64,000 nt of DNA from Rosa chinensis (lineage: Eukaryota; Streptophyta; Magnoliopsida; Rosales; Rosaceae). Shown here piece after piece: positions 12,148-23,125 of this stretch (position 1 is its first letter; each line of letters begins with the position of its first letter). Both the position numbers and the translations under genes were made by a program. Below the pieces are notes generated by a model. It had not been told where the DNA came from and made no database searches. It was given only the letters and a program-made list of their open reading frames with translations. The stretch lies in assembly GCF_002994745.2 (NCBI RefSeq), contig NC_037092.1, positions 26,641,001 through 26,705,000 on the forward strand, given 5' to 3'.

Positions 12148-12203
12148 CTGTTGAAGCATTTGGTCAATCATTGCTCCTACTTGCTCTTCATAATATGCAT
12201 CTC
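12148..12203 (-). other. Unidentified candidate exon in CACTA cargo
   Basis: A minus-strand stretch bounded by AG and GT encodes DAYYEEQVGAMIDQMLQQ with no stop. The composition looks like protein coding sequence, but I do not recognise the source gene. It is upstream, on the same strand, of the aminopeptidase and PP4R2 fragments. Similar weak candidates are 9566-9513 (AMESESQELKLDLSSLGA) and a region near 8990-8885. Splice borders are inferred only. Confidence 0.35.
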
Positions 12204-12517
12204 CTATTGTCAACAATCTTAATTAAGCTTTCAAACTGAGGATTTATCATCAGAAAAAGATCCAATTAATTTCAGGTCAAAACTCGATTATTCCATAAGT
12301 AATTTATGTAACCATTAAGCAACTTACTGTGTCTAAGCTGCTTATTTATAATACCTTACAACTTTATGTGACAACCTACAACACAAAATACACATTCAGC
12401 ATGGTATTCACATGAGCATGTAAGTGTACAAGGAAGATGATGAAATACAATTCATTTACTTGTCAAAAGTCACAACCACTAGAACAATGTACTTACATAA
12501 GCATTCACAAGCATAAT

Positions 12518-14490
12518 TGATAGGAGCATAAATGTGACAAATATAGTGTGAAATCCCTTACACTTTTCGTAGTTAATTCCTTGTAAAAGTCAGTTTTAAC
12601 TTTGTTTTCTTTTTAGGTTGTTCATGAATTGATTCAAGAGAAATAAGAGCTTAACGGGAGCAATGGAGCCTTGGATCATGAAGTACTGATGCAGAGGACT
12701 GAGATTGATAACCTTTTGGCCAGAAAATACAAGGGAAGTCCACGGAATTCATTGTGCAAAACAGTTGCTGCAAAGCAGAAAACTGCAGTTTCAGAATCAG
12801 CTTTCTGGAACGGTTTTGAGGAGCAATTCTTGCATCATTCCAGCTGCAAATTTGAAGAAAGGGCCAGCGATCCATGAATACATGATATCATACTTCAACT
12901 ACAGCCAAAGAACTGGTCATAAGCATCAACGAGGCAGTAGGAAACCAAGCGCAAAGTAGGCTTCCCAATAAGGCAGAAACTGTCAGCTTTTCACGAAGCC
13001 TTTTGGGAGATCTTTTCCGGCGATTTACTTGGATTTTTTCCAGAAGGTTGTTGATCAATCTAGAAGATAAGATGTCATAGAGCACGTGGGAGTCAAGAAC
13101 CATCCAGAAACTTGTCAAGACGAAGTCATTCCTTGTCCAAGAAGGAAGCTTCAGAGTCAGAAATTGAATCCTAGTCAAAACAGGGCATTTTGGCCGAGAT
13201 TCTTCTTTGGACGGATTTCCAGGGAATTTTTGGAAGGTTATTGCTGCTGAAAATATTAAGGAGAGTCCTAGAATAATTCTACAAGATTACAACAAGATTA
13301 CCAAAGCTTGAAAATCATTTAATTGTGCACCAATTAAAGGAATCCTCAAGCAACAAGGGAAGGTTTTAAAAGCATTGTTGAAGAAGGAAACTAGGGCTGA
13401 ACTTCTCCTATATATATTGAGCTTCTGCACACGTTGAAGAGGACCACGCCTTTCACCTTCTCTTCTATCTCTCTTTCTCATTCATCCGCCATCATCTTTT
13501 TCTTCTTCTCTATTTGTTTTATTTTGGTTTTTAAAACAATGTGTAACTAACTATCTTTTTGTTAGGGGCAAGGTTTGAAGCCCCAATTATGTAGAACATA
13601 TGTTTGTTTAAATTTAGTTTCTTGATCTTTGGTGTGAATTGGTTGTTTATTTCTGCTTGATTGAAAACTTTTATGTGTTTATGTTCTTTGGGTCGACACT
13701 TAGGATATATGCATGTAATTGGAGCTAGGTTTAGAAAATAATTCACCTAATCGTCTTGTTTTCTAATCCACAAGTATGCAAGGCTTTGAACAAAAGTTGA
13801 TGTTTTAAAAAACTAGAAGAGCATGCTAGGTAGGCATTCCACACTAGACTGCAACTCTATAATCAATCGTTTCCATGAGATCTTAATGCTTCAAATATGT
13901 TGACACTATATGTGTTGTTGATAGGATAGCGTTCTATACCTTGATTGCATGTTTGATAGGCTTAGCTATTGTGCGTTCACGTAGACTAAGTAATTAGGGA
14001 AACATTAATAAGGGACATGATCTGCTCCGACTTGTTTCTTGGTTGATTTCTGTTCACACCTTAGTAATTGAAACTAGGTTAACTTAACATTGTTCGAAAG
14101 TAATTGGTGGTGGATTTCCGAGTCTCTAACATATTCTCCATCTTATTTTCTCAAAATCAAAAATCAAATTTGTTTTCCTTTTGTTTTCTCTTTTATTTTC
14201 GTAGGAACATAAAAACCCCAAATCTGTTTCAACTTAGGATTGCAACGCACTCTTCTATCCCCTCTCTGACCCTCCGTCTTTCTTTCTTCTTTTCTAGTGT
14301 TTGACATTTTCTTTAGTTTAGTTCAGATTTTTGTTATTCTTTTTATGTGTTAGTTTAGTTTAGTTTAGTTTTCTTTTGTGTGAATTATAAAGTTACCCTC
14401 AATCCCCGGCTTGAACGATCCCTGCTTACTCTATATTGCTAACGACTACATCTTGCAGGGTTAAGTTGAGCGTCTATTTTGGGCGTATCA
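12518..14490 (+). repeat. 5' LTR of the non-autonomous element
   Basis: 1,973 bp, TGATAGGAGC...GGGCGTATCA. ORF pairs inside (such as 12651-12959 and 14104-14304) recur in the 3' LTR and are not genes. A run of GTTTAGTTTA repeats lies near its end (about 14350-14375). Confidence 0.95.
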
Positions 14491-14495
14491 ATTTT

Positions 14496-14518
14496 TGGCG
14501 CCGTTGCCGGGGATTGAA
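14496..14518 (+). other. Primer binding site, tRNA-Asp type
   Basis: TGGCGCCGTTGCCGGGGATT starts 6 bp after the LTR and is complementary to the 3' end of plant tRNA-Asp (CCCCGGCAACGGCGCCA). Confidence 0.9.
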
Positions 14519-14617
14519 AAATACTTATTTTTCACATTGTTTGGTTTTATTTTTGTATATATTTTGACTTTTACGATTTATACATTCTTTTTGTATATAT
14601 ATCACTAACTTCAATTT

Positions 14618-15820
14618 TTGTTTTGTTTTTCAATGTGGCATCAATCTTACGAGTTGTGTTCCATATGCTCCATGGTTGGTCATTCAATGGAGACATGTCC
14701 GAGCATCCAATATCAGGGATACTATGATCAAAATACCATGGTTGGAGGATTTCATGACAACCAAGGGCATTGGAATAATTATTTTTCACCTCCATACAAT
14801 CCAGCATGGGATAATCCTCCTTACTCTTCATGGAAAGACGATCCAAACGTGCAACAAGGATCTTTCAATGAGTTTGAAGCTTCCCCATATTCATACCATG
14901 ACTATTGTCCACAAGCACCACCTCCTCAAAACTCAGGTATGTCTAATAATGATAATGAGATTATTAAGGAACTAAATGCTGCTACTCAAGCTTTGATTCA
15001 GGGACAACAAGCTTCAGATGCTTCTTTTCAAGCTTGGATTCAGGAAAAGCAAGCTCTTGATGATAATTTGGCAGAAAAACTAAAGCGTTTGGAGAACTTA
15101 ATATCTCAGGAGCACCCTTCTAAACCGATGGAAACTTTAGAGGAGCTCCCGACAACTACAGATTTGTGCCAACCCCATGATGCATTCCATGATTCAACAT
15201 TTGATGAGGATGAAGTAATGGATTTGGAGGAGTCTTATAAAGAGCCACTCAACGTTGAGATTTTTGAGGATCACTACATGACCGAGCTTGAAAAGTGGGA
15301 AATGGAAGATCCGTTTGATGATGATGAATCCTATCATGAAGGAAGTAAGGATGATCTTCATGCAAGTGTGTCCCAAGTGCCTGAAACAATCATGGTATCA
15401 CATGAAGATCCAAAAGGTTATGAGACCACAAGGGAGGATTGCTTAAAAGAGGAGTCCATCAAAGCTCCTACATTTGGGCCGTTATTGCTAGCACATGGAA
15501 GACCATCTGATCCTGCAATGCCTCATTCAACCTCTACACATGTTCTCCCCATCCAAGCAACTTTTGAGTTTGTTGATCATGTGGAGATGGTCATAAGTGA
15601 ACATCTCAAATCACATAAGGAGATCATTATAGCAATGATTGTTGAACTTAAGAGAAGAACGAGGCAATGGAAGAAGCGAAAGAAAAAGAGAAGCATCAAA
15701 TCCTATCTTTCCGTTGCTCCCAAGTTACCCAAGTTGCTGTCAAGGGATCATGAAACATCTTTGAAGAGGCTTAAGCATTTGATCGAACCGCGGCCTACAC
15801 CTCCTGATTACTCTAGATGA
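14618..15820 (+). CDS. Gag-like protein of the non-autonomous element, 400 aa
   Basis: This uninterrupted ORF is the only one in its element. Near the N-terminus is a complete CCHC zinc knuckle (C14, C17, H22, C27, pattern CX2CX4HX4C), followed by YNPAWDNPPYSSW at about 68-80, the counterpart of the YNPGWRNHRNFSW stretch in the Athila gag of this window. The middle (about 110-160) is Q/A-rich and likely helical. The region at about 185-260 is strongly acidic. The C-terminus (about 345-400) is basic, with an RKKKRS run, and may bind nucleic acid or enter the nucleus. The N-terminal capsid part of a normal Gag is absent. Methionine 6 (14633) is an alternative start. I infer a nucleocapsid-like RNA-binding role; the acidic part is unexplained. 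Confidence 0.75.
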   Translation: MFCFSMWHQSYELCSICSMVGHSMETCPSIQYQGYYDQNTMVGGFHDNQGHWNNYFSPPYNPAWDNPPYSSWKDDPNVQQGSFNEFEASPYSYHDYCPQAPPPQNSGMSNNDNEIIKELNAATQALIQGQQASDASFQAWIQEKQALDDNLAEKLKRLENLISQEHPSKPMETLEELPTTTDLCQPHDAFHDSTFDEDEVMDLEESYKEPLNVEIFEDHYMTELEKWEMEDPFDDDESYHEGSKDDLHASVSQVPETIMVSHEDPKGYETTREDCLKEESIKAPTFGPLLLAHGRPSDPAMPHSTSTHVLPIQATFEFVDHVEMVISEHLKSHKEIIIAMIVELKRRTRQWKKRKKKRSIKSYLSVAPKLPKLLSRDHETSLKRLKHLIEPRPTPPDYSR

Positions 15821-15863
15821 AGAGCTGCTATGTCAGGCTGAAAGACTTTAAGCCAAGCGCTTC

Positions 15864-15879
15864 TTGGGAGGCAACTCAA
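15864..15879 (+). other. Candidate RNA hairpin with AGGCAA loop, 43 nt after the gag-like stop
   Basis: TTGGG pairs with CTCAA (one G-U) around the loop AGGCAA. The Athila element has GCTAGGG/CCCTAGC around the same loop, 52 nt after its last pol stop (40456-40475). The T:A pair here is A:T there. Confidence 0.6.
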
Positions 15880-16611
15880 AGGATGTTTTCTTTCTTTCTT
15901 CATTTTCTATTTAGTTTCTTTTTATGTTTTTAGTTTGTGTGCAGGTCATAAGGTTGTAGAGAAGTGTGAAAAGTGTCCCTTCTGTAAAAACAGGGTGCTG
16001 ACCATACAGTCAGTCTACTTTAGACTGCTGCCGTTTTTCGCTCAGATGGAACCAGAAGATATACCATACATTAATGGAAAGATCTTTGAGTCTAGTTTCT
16101 GTAAGTTTTTACAGAACTGGATTCGGAGTTTATATGTGTTCCCAGTTCCAGTTTGAATGCAGCAAGGTCAGCTCAGGAAAACAGAAAACTGTGCAGTTGT
16201 GTCACAGAAAAAGAAAAACTGGGCATATTTCCGTGGATTAAATGAGGAGTTCTTTACATGGACTCAAAGCTCTATATGTATACTACCTTCAGGCCAAAAA
16301 TCGCGTCCATTGGACCAGTGATGCTCTCGGAATAAAGGTTTGAGTGGGTAAAGGTCACTTTGCCCGGTTTTCTGTTCAAATTTCTGTTTTTTCTCTAACT
16401 TTATAGGGCTATAACTTTCAAACCGCTTGGAGTTAGAAGGTGTTCCACATATGCACAGAGAGCTCGCAATGTCCACTTTCACCTCCAAGTGGTATAATCG
16501 TCATCTAAATCTGCATAGAAAAATTATGGGACCTGGAACATGGGCTGCCGACACAAACTTATGGTTGCCAAAGATGCAACAAGACTTCGCATGGAGCTTA
16601 CGTTAGGAAGT

Positions 16612-16629
16612 CAAGACCTTATGGTCTTG
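16612..16629 (+). other. Candidate RNA hairpin CAAGACC/GGTCTTG
   Basis: A 7-bp perfect stem around TTAT. The Athila counterpart at 40789-40805 is CAAGGC/GCCTTG, so the fifth pair is A:T here and G:C there. Both are followed by AGGTTGG and a shared GGTCGTGAGCA segment. Confidence 0.6.
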
Positions 16630-16786
16630 AGGTTGGGGTCTTTTGTTGTCATCTCCAAAGGTCGTGAGCATTGGGAGGTCTACAAGGGGGAGCTTTTCTA
16701 TCAACCTTCTCACCTTTCTTCTTTTAAATTTTTTTGATTCCCTCTCTTTATGCTTCTATTATGCATTGTTTGATTAAATTTGCCAT

Positions 16787-16802
16787 ACATTGAGGGCAAT
16801 GT
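16787..16802 (+). other. Candidate RNA hairpin ACATTG/CAATGT before the first AAGTGTGGGGG motif
   Basis: A 6-bp stem with loop AGGG. The Athila counterpart at 40992-41007 has the same stem with loop AAGA. An AAGTGTGGGGG motif follows 8 nt later in both elements (16810; 41015). Confidence 0.6.
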
Positions 16803-18601
16803 ATGATTCAAGTGTGGGGGAAGGGAATCCAATTTGAGTCTTATAAAAAAAAAAAACCAAAAAAAATTGAAAATTTTCAAAAATCCAAAAAATAAATTTC
16901 GTTAGTTATTTTCTGTCTTTTAGAGTCTTTAGTTCTTGTTTTGTTTTTCGAGTCTTAGGTTGCCTTTCAACTGTCTAGGATGAACTTAATCTCCGAAATT
17001 ATGGATAAAAGAGGATCACAATATTGAGATGATGTTAAAAGAATTCTTTGGTTAATTACGATATATATAAAGCATATGATTGTATAGTAGATGTGGTTTT
17101 TGTTGACCTTGGTACAGAATTATGAGCATGTTGATGATGAGTTTTGATTCATAATACCCCTTGTGAGAATTTGAGCCTATTTGCTATTCTTTGTGAGTGT
17201 TTATTGAAAAATATATTCTTACTTTTTTTTGGCGATGCTTAGTGATCTCATTATCTTTCTCTTTGATTGACTGCTTGCCACAGATTAAGTTTGACGGACT
17301 CTAGAGATTACTAGAACTTGCTCTTGTACTGATCGAAACTTTTATCAATACATGTCCCTGATTCTGGAAAGGATAAAGGCACCTAGGAAATTCCACCAAA
17401 GCCAAAAATAGCCTGTGTTCATATTTGTGCCTGTCGTGGGACTCCCATAGTTTAACCCCTTTGAGCCTACATTTAAACCTTTTTCTTTCGTCACCCTCAA
17501 AATCCTAACCTTTAAAACTTAGTATAGTTATATCCCCACCCTTGTTCTAAAGATTTAGTGGAGCTAATTCATGAGACAGACATGATTTTGAAGGCACTAC
17601 AAAAGAGATGATGAGAAAGAATAAGTGTGGGGGAAAGACTTGTCCATGAGAAAGAAGAAAAATATGTATGCTGAAAAAAAAAAAAAAAAAAAAGTGTATA
17701 CGGCAATGAAAGAAAAAAAGAAAAGAAAAAAGAGTGCAAGTATGTGTGGATTTTAGTCCCCCCATTGTGGATAAGGAGTTTGTTTTGAAGTGAAGGCCTA
17801 AGTTCGATGAATTTGGTCTTTGTCCTATTTCACAAGTGTTTGAAGGAATGTTAGAATGAAGCAAGGGTCCAACACAATGACATTCGGCTCTCAATAATGA
17901 CACACAAGAAGCTTCAACGTTGCAAGATGCCTTGGTGACTAGAAGAAGACGTCTCAATGCTTCAATGAAAGCTCCGTTAGGTTTTTAGAACACTTTGTGA
18001 TTTTTCCTTACCCTTTCGCTTCTTTAAACCTCTAAACCTTGGCCCCATTACAACCTTGAAGTAAGACCTCTTTGATCCTTAAGATGGGCAGCCTTTGATC
18101 TGTGGAGATTGGTTACAAGAGTTGAGCATATGGTTCGGTCCGTCCGGCAAGTAGTTGGTATCCTTCATGAGATCGTAAAAGAAAAAAAAAATGCATATAT
18201 TTCGACATAGCCTTTCTTTCTTTATATGTGAGCTTTTTGTTTGTCGAAAATATTATTATCTCTCACATATATTTGAGTGAAAAAGCTTTTAAGCATTAGC
18301 CTTGATCTGAGAGAAGAAAGAGTGGTGAATCCTGTGAGGTTTGAATCATACTTGTTAGATACATGCTAAGCTCCACCCATCACCATTGTCACATCCGTGT
18401 CTTAGATGCTTATATGTGGAATATATGTTTTAATTAACTCTTGAATTACTTATGAATGACTCTTGGTTGCGTGCTAATCTTGATGCTATGAAAGTAAGAG
18501 ATTTCTGAGACAACAATGTTGAAGGCATAGTTTGTTTTGAGTCTTTTGAGTTCTTGTTTTATTTTCTTTGTTTTTATTTTTCTAAGGGACTAGCAAAAGC
18601 T

Positions 18602-18616
18602 AAGTGTGGGGGAATT
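18602..18616 (+). other. Polypurine tract of the non-autonomous element
   Basis: AAGTGTGGGGGAATT directly precedes the 3' LTR. Two further copies of AAGTGTGGGGG lie upstream at 16810 and 17623. Confidence 0.8.
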
Positions 18617-20586
18617 TGATAGGAGCATAAATGTGACAAATATAGTGTGAAATCCCTTACACTTTTCGTAGTTAATTCCTTGTAAAAGTCAGTTTTAACT
18701 TTGTTTTCTTTTTAGGTTGTTCGTGAATTGATTCAAGAGAAATAAGAGCTTAACGGGAGCAATGGAGCCTTGGATCATGAAGTACTGATGCAGAGGACTG
18801 AGATTGATAACCTTTTGGCCAGAAAATACAAGGGAAGTCCACGGAATTCATTGTGCAAAACAGTTGCTGCAAAGCAGAAAACTGCAGTTTCAGAATCAGC
18901 TTTCTGGAACGGTTTTGAGGAGCAATTCTTGCATCATTCCAGCTGCAACTTTGAAGAAAGGGCCAGCGATCCATGAATACATGATATCATACTTCAACTA
19001 CAGCCAAAGAACTGGTCATAAGCATCAACGAGGCAGTAGGAAACCAAGCGCAAAGTAGGCTTCCCGATAAGGCAGAAACTGTCAGCTTTTCACGAAGCCT
19101 TTTGGGAGATCTTTTCCGGCGATTTACTTGGAGTTTTTCCAGAAGGTTGTTGATCAATCTAGAAGATAATATGTCATAGAGCACGTGGGAGTCAAGAACC
19201 ATCCAGAAACTTGTCAAGACAAAGTCATTCCTTGTCCAAGAAGGAAGCTTCAGAGTCAGAAATTGAATCCTAGTCAAAACAGGGCATTTTGGCCGAGATT
19301 CTTCTTTGGACGGATTTCCAGGGAATTTTTGGAAGGTTATTGCTGCTGAAAATATTAAGGAGAGTCTTAGAATAATTCTACAAGATTACAACAAGATTAC
19401 CAAAGCTTGAAAATCATTTAATTGTGCACCAATTAAAGGAATCCTCAAGCAACAAGGGAAGGTTTTAAAAGCATTGTTGAAGAAGGAAACTAGGGCTGAA
19501 CTTCTCCTATATATATTGAGCTTCTGCACACGTTGAAGAGGACCACGCCTTTCACCTTCTCTTCTATCTCTCTTTCTCATTCATCCGCCATCATCTTTTT
19601 CTTCTTCTCTATTTGTTTTATTTTGGTTTTTAAAACAATGTGTAACTAACTATCTTTTTGTTAGGGGCAAGGTTTGAAGCCCCAATGATGTAGAACATAT
19701 GTTTGTTTAAATTTAGTTTCTTGATCTTTGGTGTGAATTGGTTGTTTATTTCTGCTTGATTGAAAACTTTTATGTGTTTATGTTCTTTGGGTCGACACTT
19801 AGGATATATGCATGTAATTGGAGCTAGGTTTAGAAAATAATTCACCTAATCGTCTTGTTTTCTAATCCACAAGTATGCAAGGCTTTGAACAAAAGTTGAT
19901 GTTTTAAACAACTAGAAGAGCATGCTAGGTAGGCATTCCACACTAGACTGCAACTCTATAATCAATCGTTTCCATGAGATCTTAATGCTTCAAATATGTT
20001 GACACTATATGTGTTGTTGATAGGATAGCGTTCTATACCTTGATTGCATGTTTGATAGGCTTAGCTATTGTGCGTTCACGTAGACTAAGTAATTAGGGAA
20101 ACATTAATAAGGGACATGATCTGCTCCGACTTGTTTCTTGGTTGATTTATGTTCACACCTTAGTAATTGAAACTAGGTTAACTTAACATTGTTCGAAAGT
20201 AATTGGTGGTGGATTTCCGAGTCTCTAACATATTCTCCATCTTATTTTCTCAAAATCAAAAATCAAATTTGTTTTCCTTTTGTTTTCTCTTTTATTTTCG
20301 TAGGAACATAAAAACCCCAAATCTGTTTCAACTTAGGATTGCAACGCACTCTTCTATCCCCTCTCTGACCCTCCGTCTTTCTTTCTTCTTTTCTAGTGTT
20401 TGACATTTTCTTTAGTTTAGTTCAGATTTTTGTTATTCTTTTTTATGTGTTAGTTTAGTTTAGTTTAGTTTTCTTTTGTGTGAATTATAAAGTTACCCTC
20501 AACGGCTTGAACGATCCCTGCTTACTCTATATTGCTAACGACTACATCTTGCAGGGTTAAGTTGAGCGTCTATTTTGGGCGTATCA
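18617..20586 (+). repeat. 3' LTR of the non-autonomous element
   Basis: 1,970 bp, nearly identical to 12518-14490. Differences seen include a 4-5 base loss near 20503 and one extra T near 20440. Confidence 0.95.
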
Positions 20587-21077
20587 ATAATTTAGCTACA
20601 ATGAGCCATGCTCATGTTACCACTAGTGGTACCAACTCCCGCCATAGGAGTGACCCACAGAAACACAGCCAAACAGGCTATCGCCTGAGCCCCGGCTCGC
20701 CTCCAGAGCGCTGCTGACGCGCGGCTACGCGCCACGCCACATCGGCATCAGTAGCTCTAGAAGCTGGGGACTGAAGCACGTCAGTCCCACATCGAAAACA
20801 TGGAGAAGTTCAGTTCCCTCCCCACCTATAAAAGGTTCTCTCCTCTCTCCTCATTGATTACGCAATTAATACTTACCTACTGTTACTTTGTCAACATAAA
20901 TACATTGACTAACTTAGGCATCGGATAACAGAAGACCGCCCAGCACGGTCTCCCTCTGACGCCACCTTATATTTTTACTTGACAGGTAGCGGGAACTCTA
21001 AGTATCGTTGATAGTGGTCCGCCCATCGGACCAGCGTTAGTAAAGATTTAGCTACCGCTGAACTTTAAGCATTAACA

Positions 21078-23125
21078 AACAATAAGCAGCAGCTTACTAA
21101 GAGTAACAATTCCAAATAGTACTAGTACCAAATGCAAATCAAACCAGAACAACATTCAAGAGAAGACAACTTATTTTCTTTTTTGATAACTGAAAAAGAA
21201 GAGATATATTGATAACAGCTGGAAAGTGATGCAGCATGTGAGAAAAGTTGCAGCAGCAAAAGAAGAGAACAGCAGCACCAATAATAGAAGAATAATGCAG
21301 TAGCAGCACTCAAATAATTTATAAGGCCATCCTAGTCCAGAAGCAACCCAGTGAAGAACATATTGGCAGCAAACCAAAGAGGCAAACAAGAATATGTTTG
21401 GAGGACTCAATGAGATAGAAATCAATAAAACAACAAGCACCTCAGCATAAAACTCATTATATATGTCCAAATCACTTCCCCAACAAATTATACTTTAGAT
21501 AATCAAAATCCCCAATATCAAAATGAGAAGAAACAGCAGTTCATTCTTCGTTCAACCCTCTTTCGTTTTTCTTGATTAAAGAGCAATCAACATCAGACAC
21601 AATGTTGAGCAAATTTCCACCCATTTAATTCAATGATAACTGATTGTTTATATGGCTTCTGTTCTTATATAATAGGCTTTCATAATTACAGTACATGTGA
21701 AAAAGAGAATATAGCAATTGTGGTTGAGCTCTCACTTTGTTCATTGATAGGAAAACAATTCAAATACATATAAGTATTAACAGTAAAACAGATTAGGTTC
21801 GATCACCATTGTCCATTCAATTAAGAACAAGAACAATCAAACTAACAAGTCAATAGATTGATTAAAACCATGAATTCTACTGAGAATTCATATACATATA
21901 AAAAGACCCAAAACAATATAGCTTTTCAGGATAAAATCAGAAAAGAAAGTCTCCAATAATTGATAGGAATTGCAGAAAAAGAAAATTGAAGAAGGAAGAA
22001 GATAGATTGCAGGGATATTGGGTTCCCCTGGGAACCATTCACTGGTGAAAAGGAAAATTAATTTATATAAAAAAAAGGAAATTACTAAAGCAAGAGAAAC
22101 AAGAATTGAAGAATACAGCAATAAAAGGGATCGACTGATTCAGAGTAACCAAAAGCGAAAAGCGAAGATGATGATTAGAAGGTTTCGAGCAGGATTTTAA
22201 CAAAACCACTAGATCAATTAGAAGTGTCGATTGAAAATCTACTAAACTACACAATCAAATCAAACAATCCCTTCACAATTCCTTAGTACCTAAGAGCAAT
22301 TAAGAAACAAAGATTTCAGAAACCCAATCATATATGATCCATATCAGACACCCAAGGTAAAGAAAAAGAAAAAACAAAGAACAAGAACGAAGCTTTCAAT
22401 AGCAGATCATCAGATTACCAGCATAGAGAGAGAGAGATAGAAAGAGAAAATATGATTCAAAAAAGAAACACCCTTTCCATGAAAATCAGGCAAACCAATT
22501 ACCCAATAATCAGATTCACATTCAATCCAAAATTCACTAGCCATATTCATAGAAGATCAACCATCCGAAGACTTCAGAATGAAGAGAGATTGAAAGTTGA
22601 GTGGAAAGAGAGGTGATTACCTGAGTGACCCCTTTCAATGACCCAAGGCAGGAACCCGAACCCTTATCAAGCACAGTACTCAAACCGAATCCCGTAATCG
22701 CGCCGCAGCTTCTTCAAACCAATGCCCGTGATTCTTTGACCTCTAACAACTAAAAGGGATTAGAGATAGGATTTCAATTCAATAAGAAAAAGAACCAATC
22801 TAATATGCGAGATGTATCATACATTTATCAATTCTTCTCGGACCCCCAATTCTTCTCGACATTTCCTTCAGCTTTCCCAAAATTTTGATATCAAAGTGAA
22901 ACTGGCGAAGAACACCATCAGCAACAATAAGATGGGATTTTGGGTATTGGGTATTGTTTTTGAGAATGAAAGATGAGATTTCGGGTTTAGGGCAATCTAC
23001 CGTTAAGCTTTCAATTGGATTCGGTTTTCGTGAGACATGAGTGAAGAGGAGCTAGGTTTTGGTTTGTGAGATGCGAGTGAATAGGAGGCTTCTCTAGCTA
23101 TTGAGAGGAGTAATGAGGTTGGGTG
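21078..23125. other. CACTA interior, no recognisable gene
   Basis: AT-rich sequence belonging to the CACTA element. I see no long ORF. On the minus strand, a GC-richer stretch near 22740-22620 ending in CAG/GTAATC resembles a captured 5' exon or leader, but its protein is not recognisable. Confidence 0.5.

Larger units (their letters stand above)
12518..20586 (+). mobile_element. Non-autonomous Athila-related retrotransposon with a gag-like ORF (TR-GAG/LARD-like)
   Basis: Complete 8,069-bp element: near-identical LTRs, a tRNA-Asp primer site, a single ORF (14618-15820), a non-coding 3' half and a polypurine tract, flanked by the 5-bp duplication ATAAT (12513-12517 and 20587-20591). No protease, reverse transcriptase, RNase H or integrase is encoded. 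By eye the two LTRs differ at about ten single positions and two small indels over 1.97 kb, so insertion is recent. The 3' internal part shares ordered sequence and hairpin features with the Athila element at 31740-44127, which points to mobilisation by Athila proteins. Confidence 0.92.
12488..21077 (+). mobile_element. Tat-type solo LTR, split by a younger retroelement
   Basis: The two parts, 12488-12517 and 20592-21077, join into a 516-bp LTR beginning TGTACTTACATAAGC and ending AGCATTAACA, of the same kind as the Tat LTRs at 47535 and 58512 and closest to the solo LTR at 59121-59636. A perfect 5-bp duplication AACAA flanks it (12483-12487 and 21078-21082). The insertion between the parts is the element at 12518-20586 with its own duplication ATAAT. 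It carries a TATA-like CCTATAAAAGG near 20826. No primer site follows, so it is a solo LTR left by recombination. Confidence 0.92.

Noticed and set aside
12651..12959. Overlapping ORFs repeated at 18750-19058 that look like a conserved gene pair
   Set aside because: They are the same part of the two LTRs of one element; repetition is due to LTR identity, not coding.
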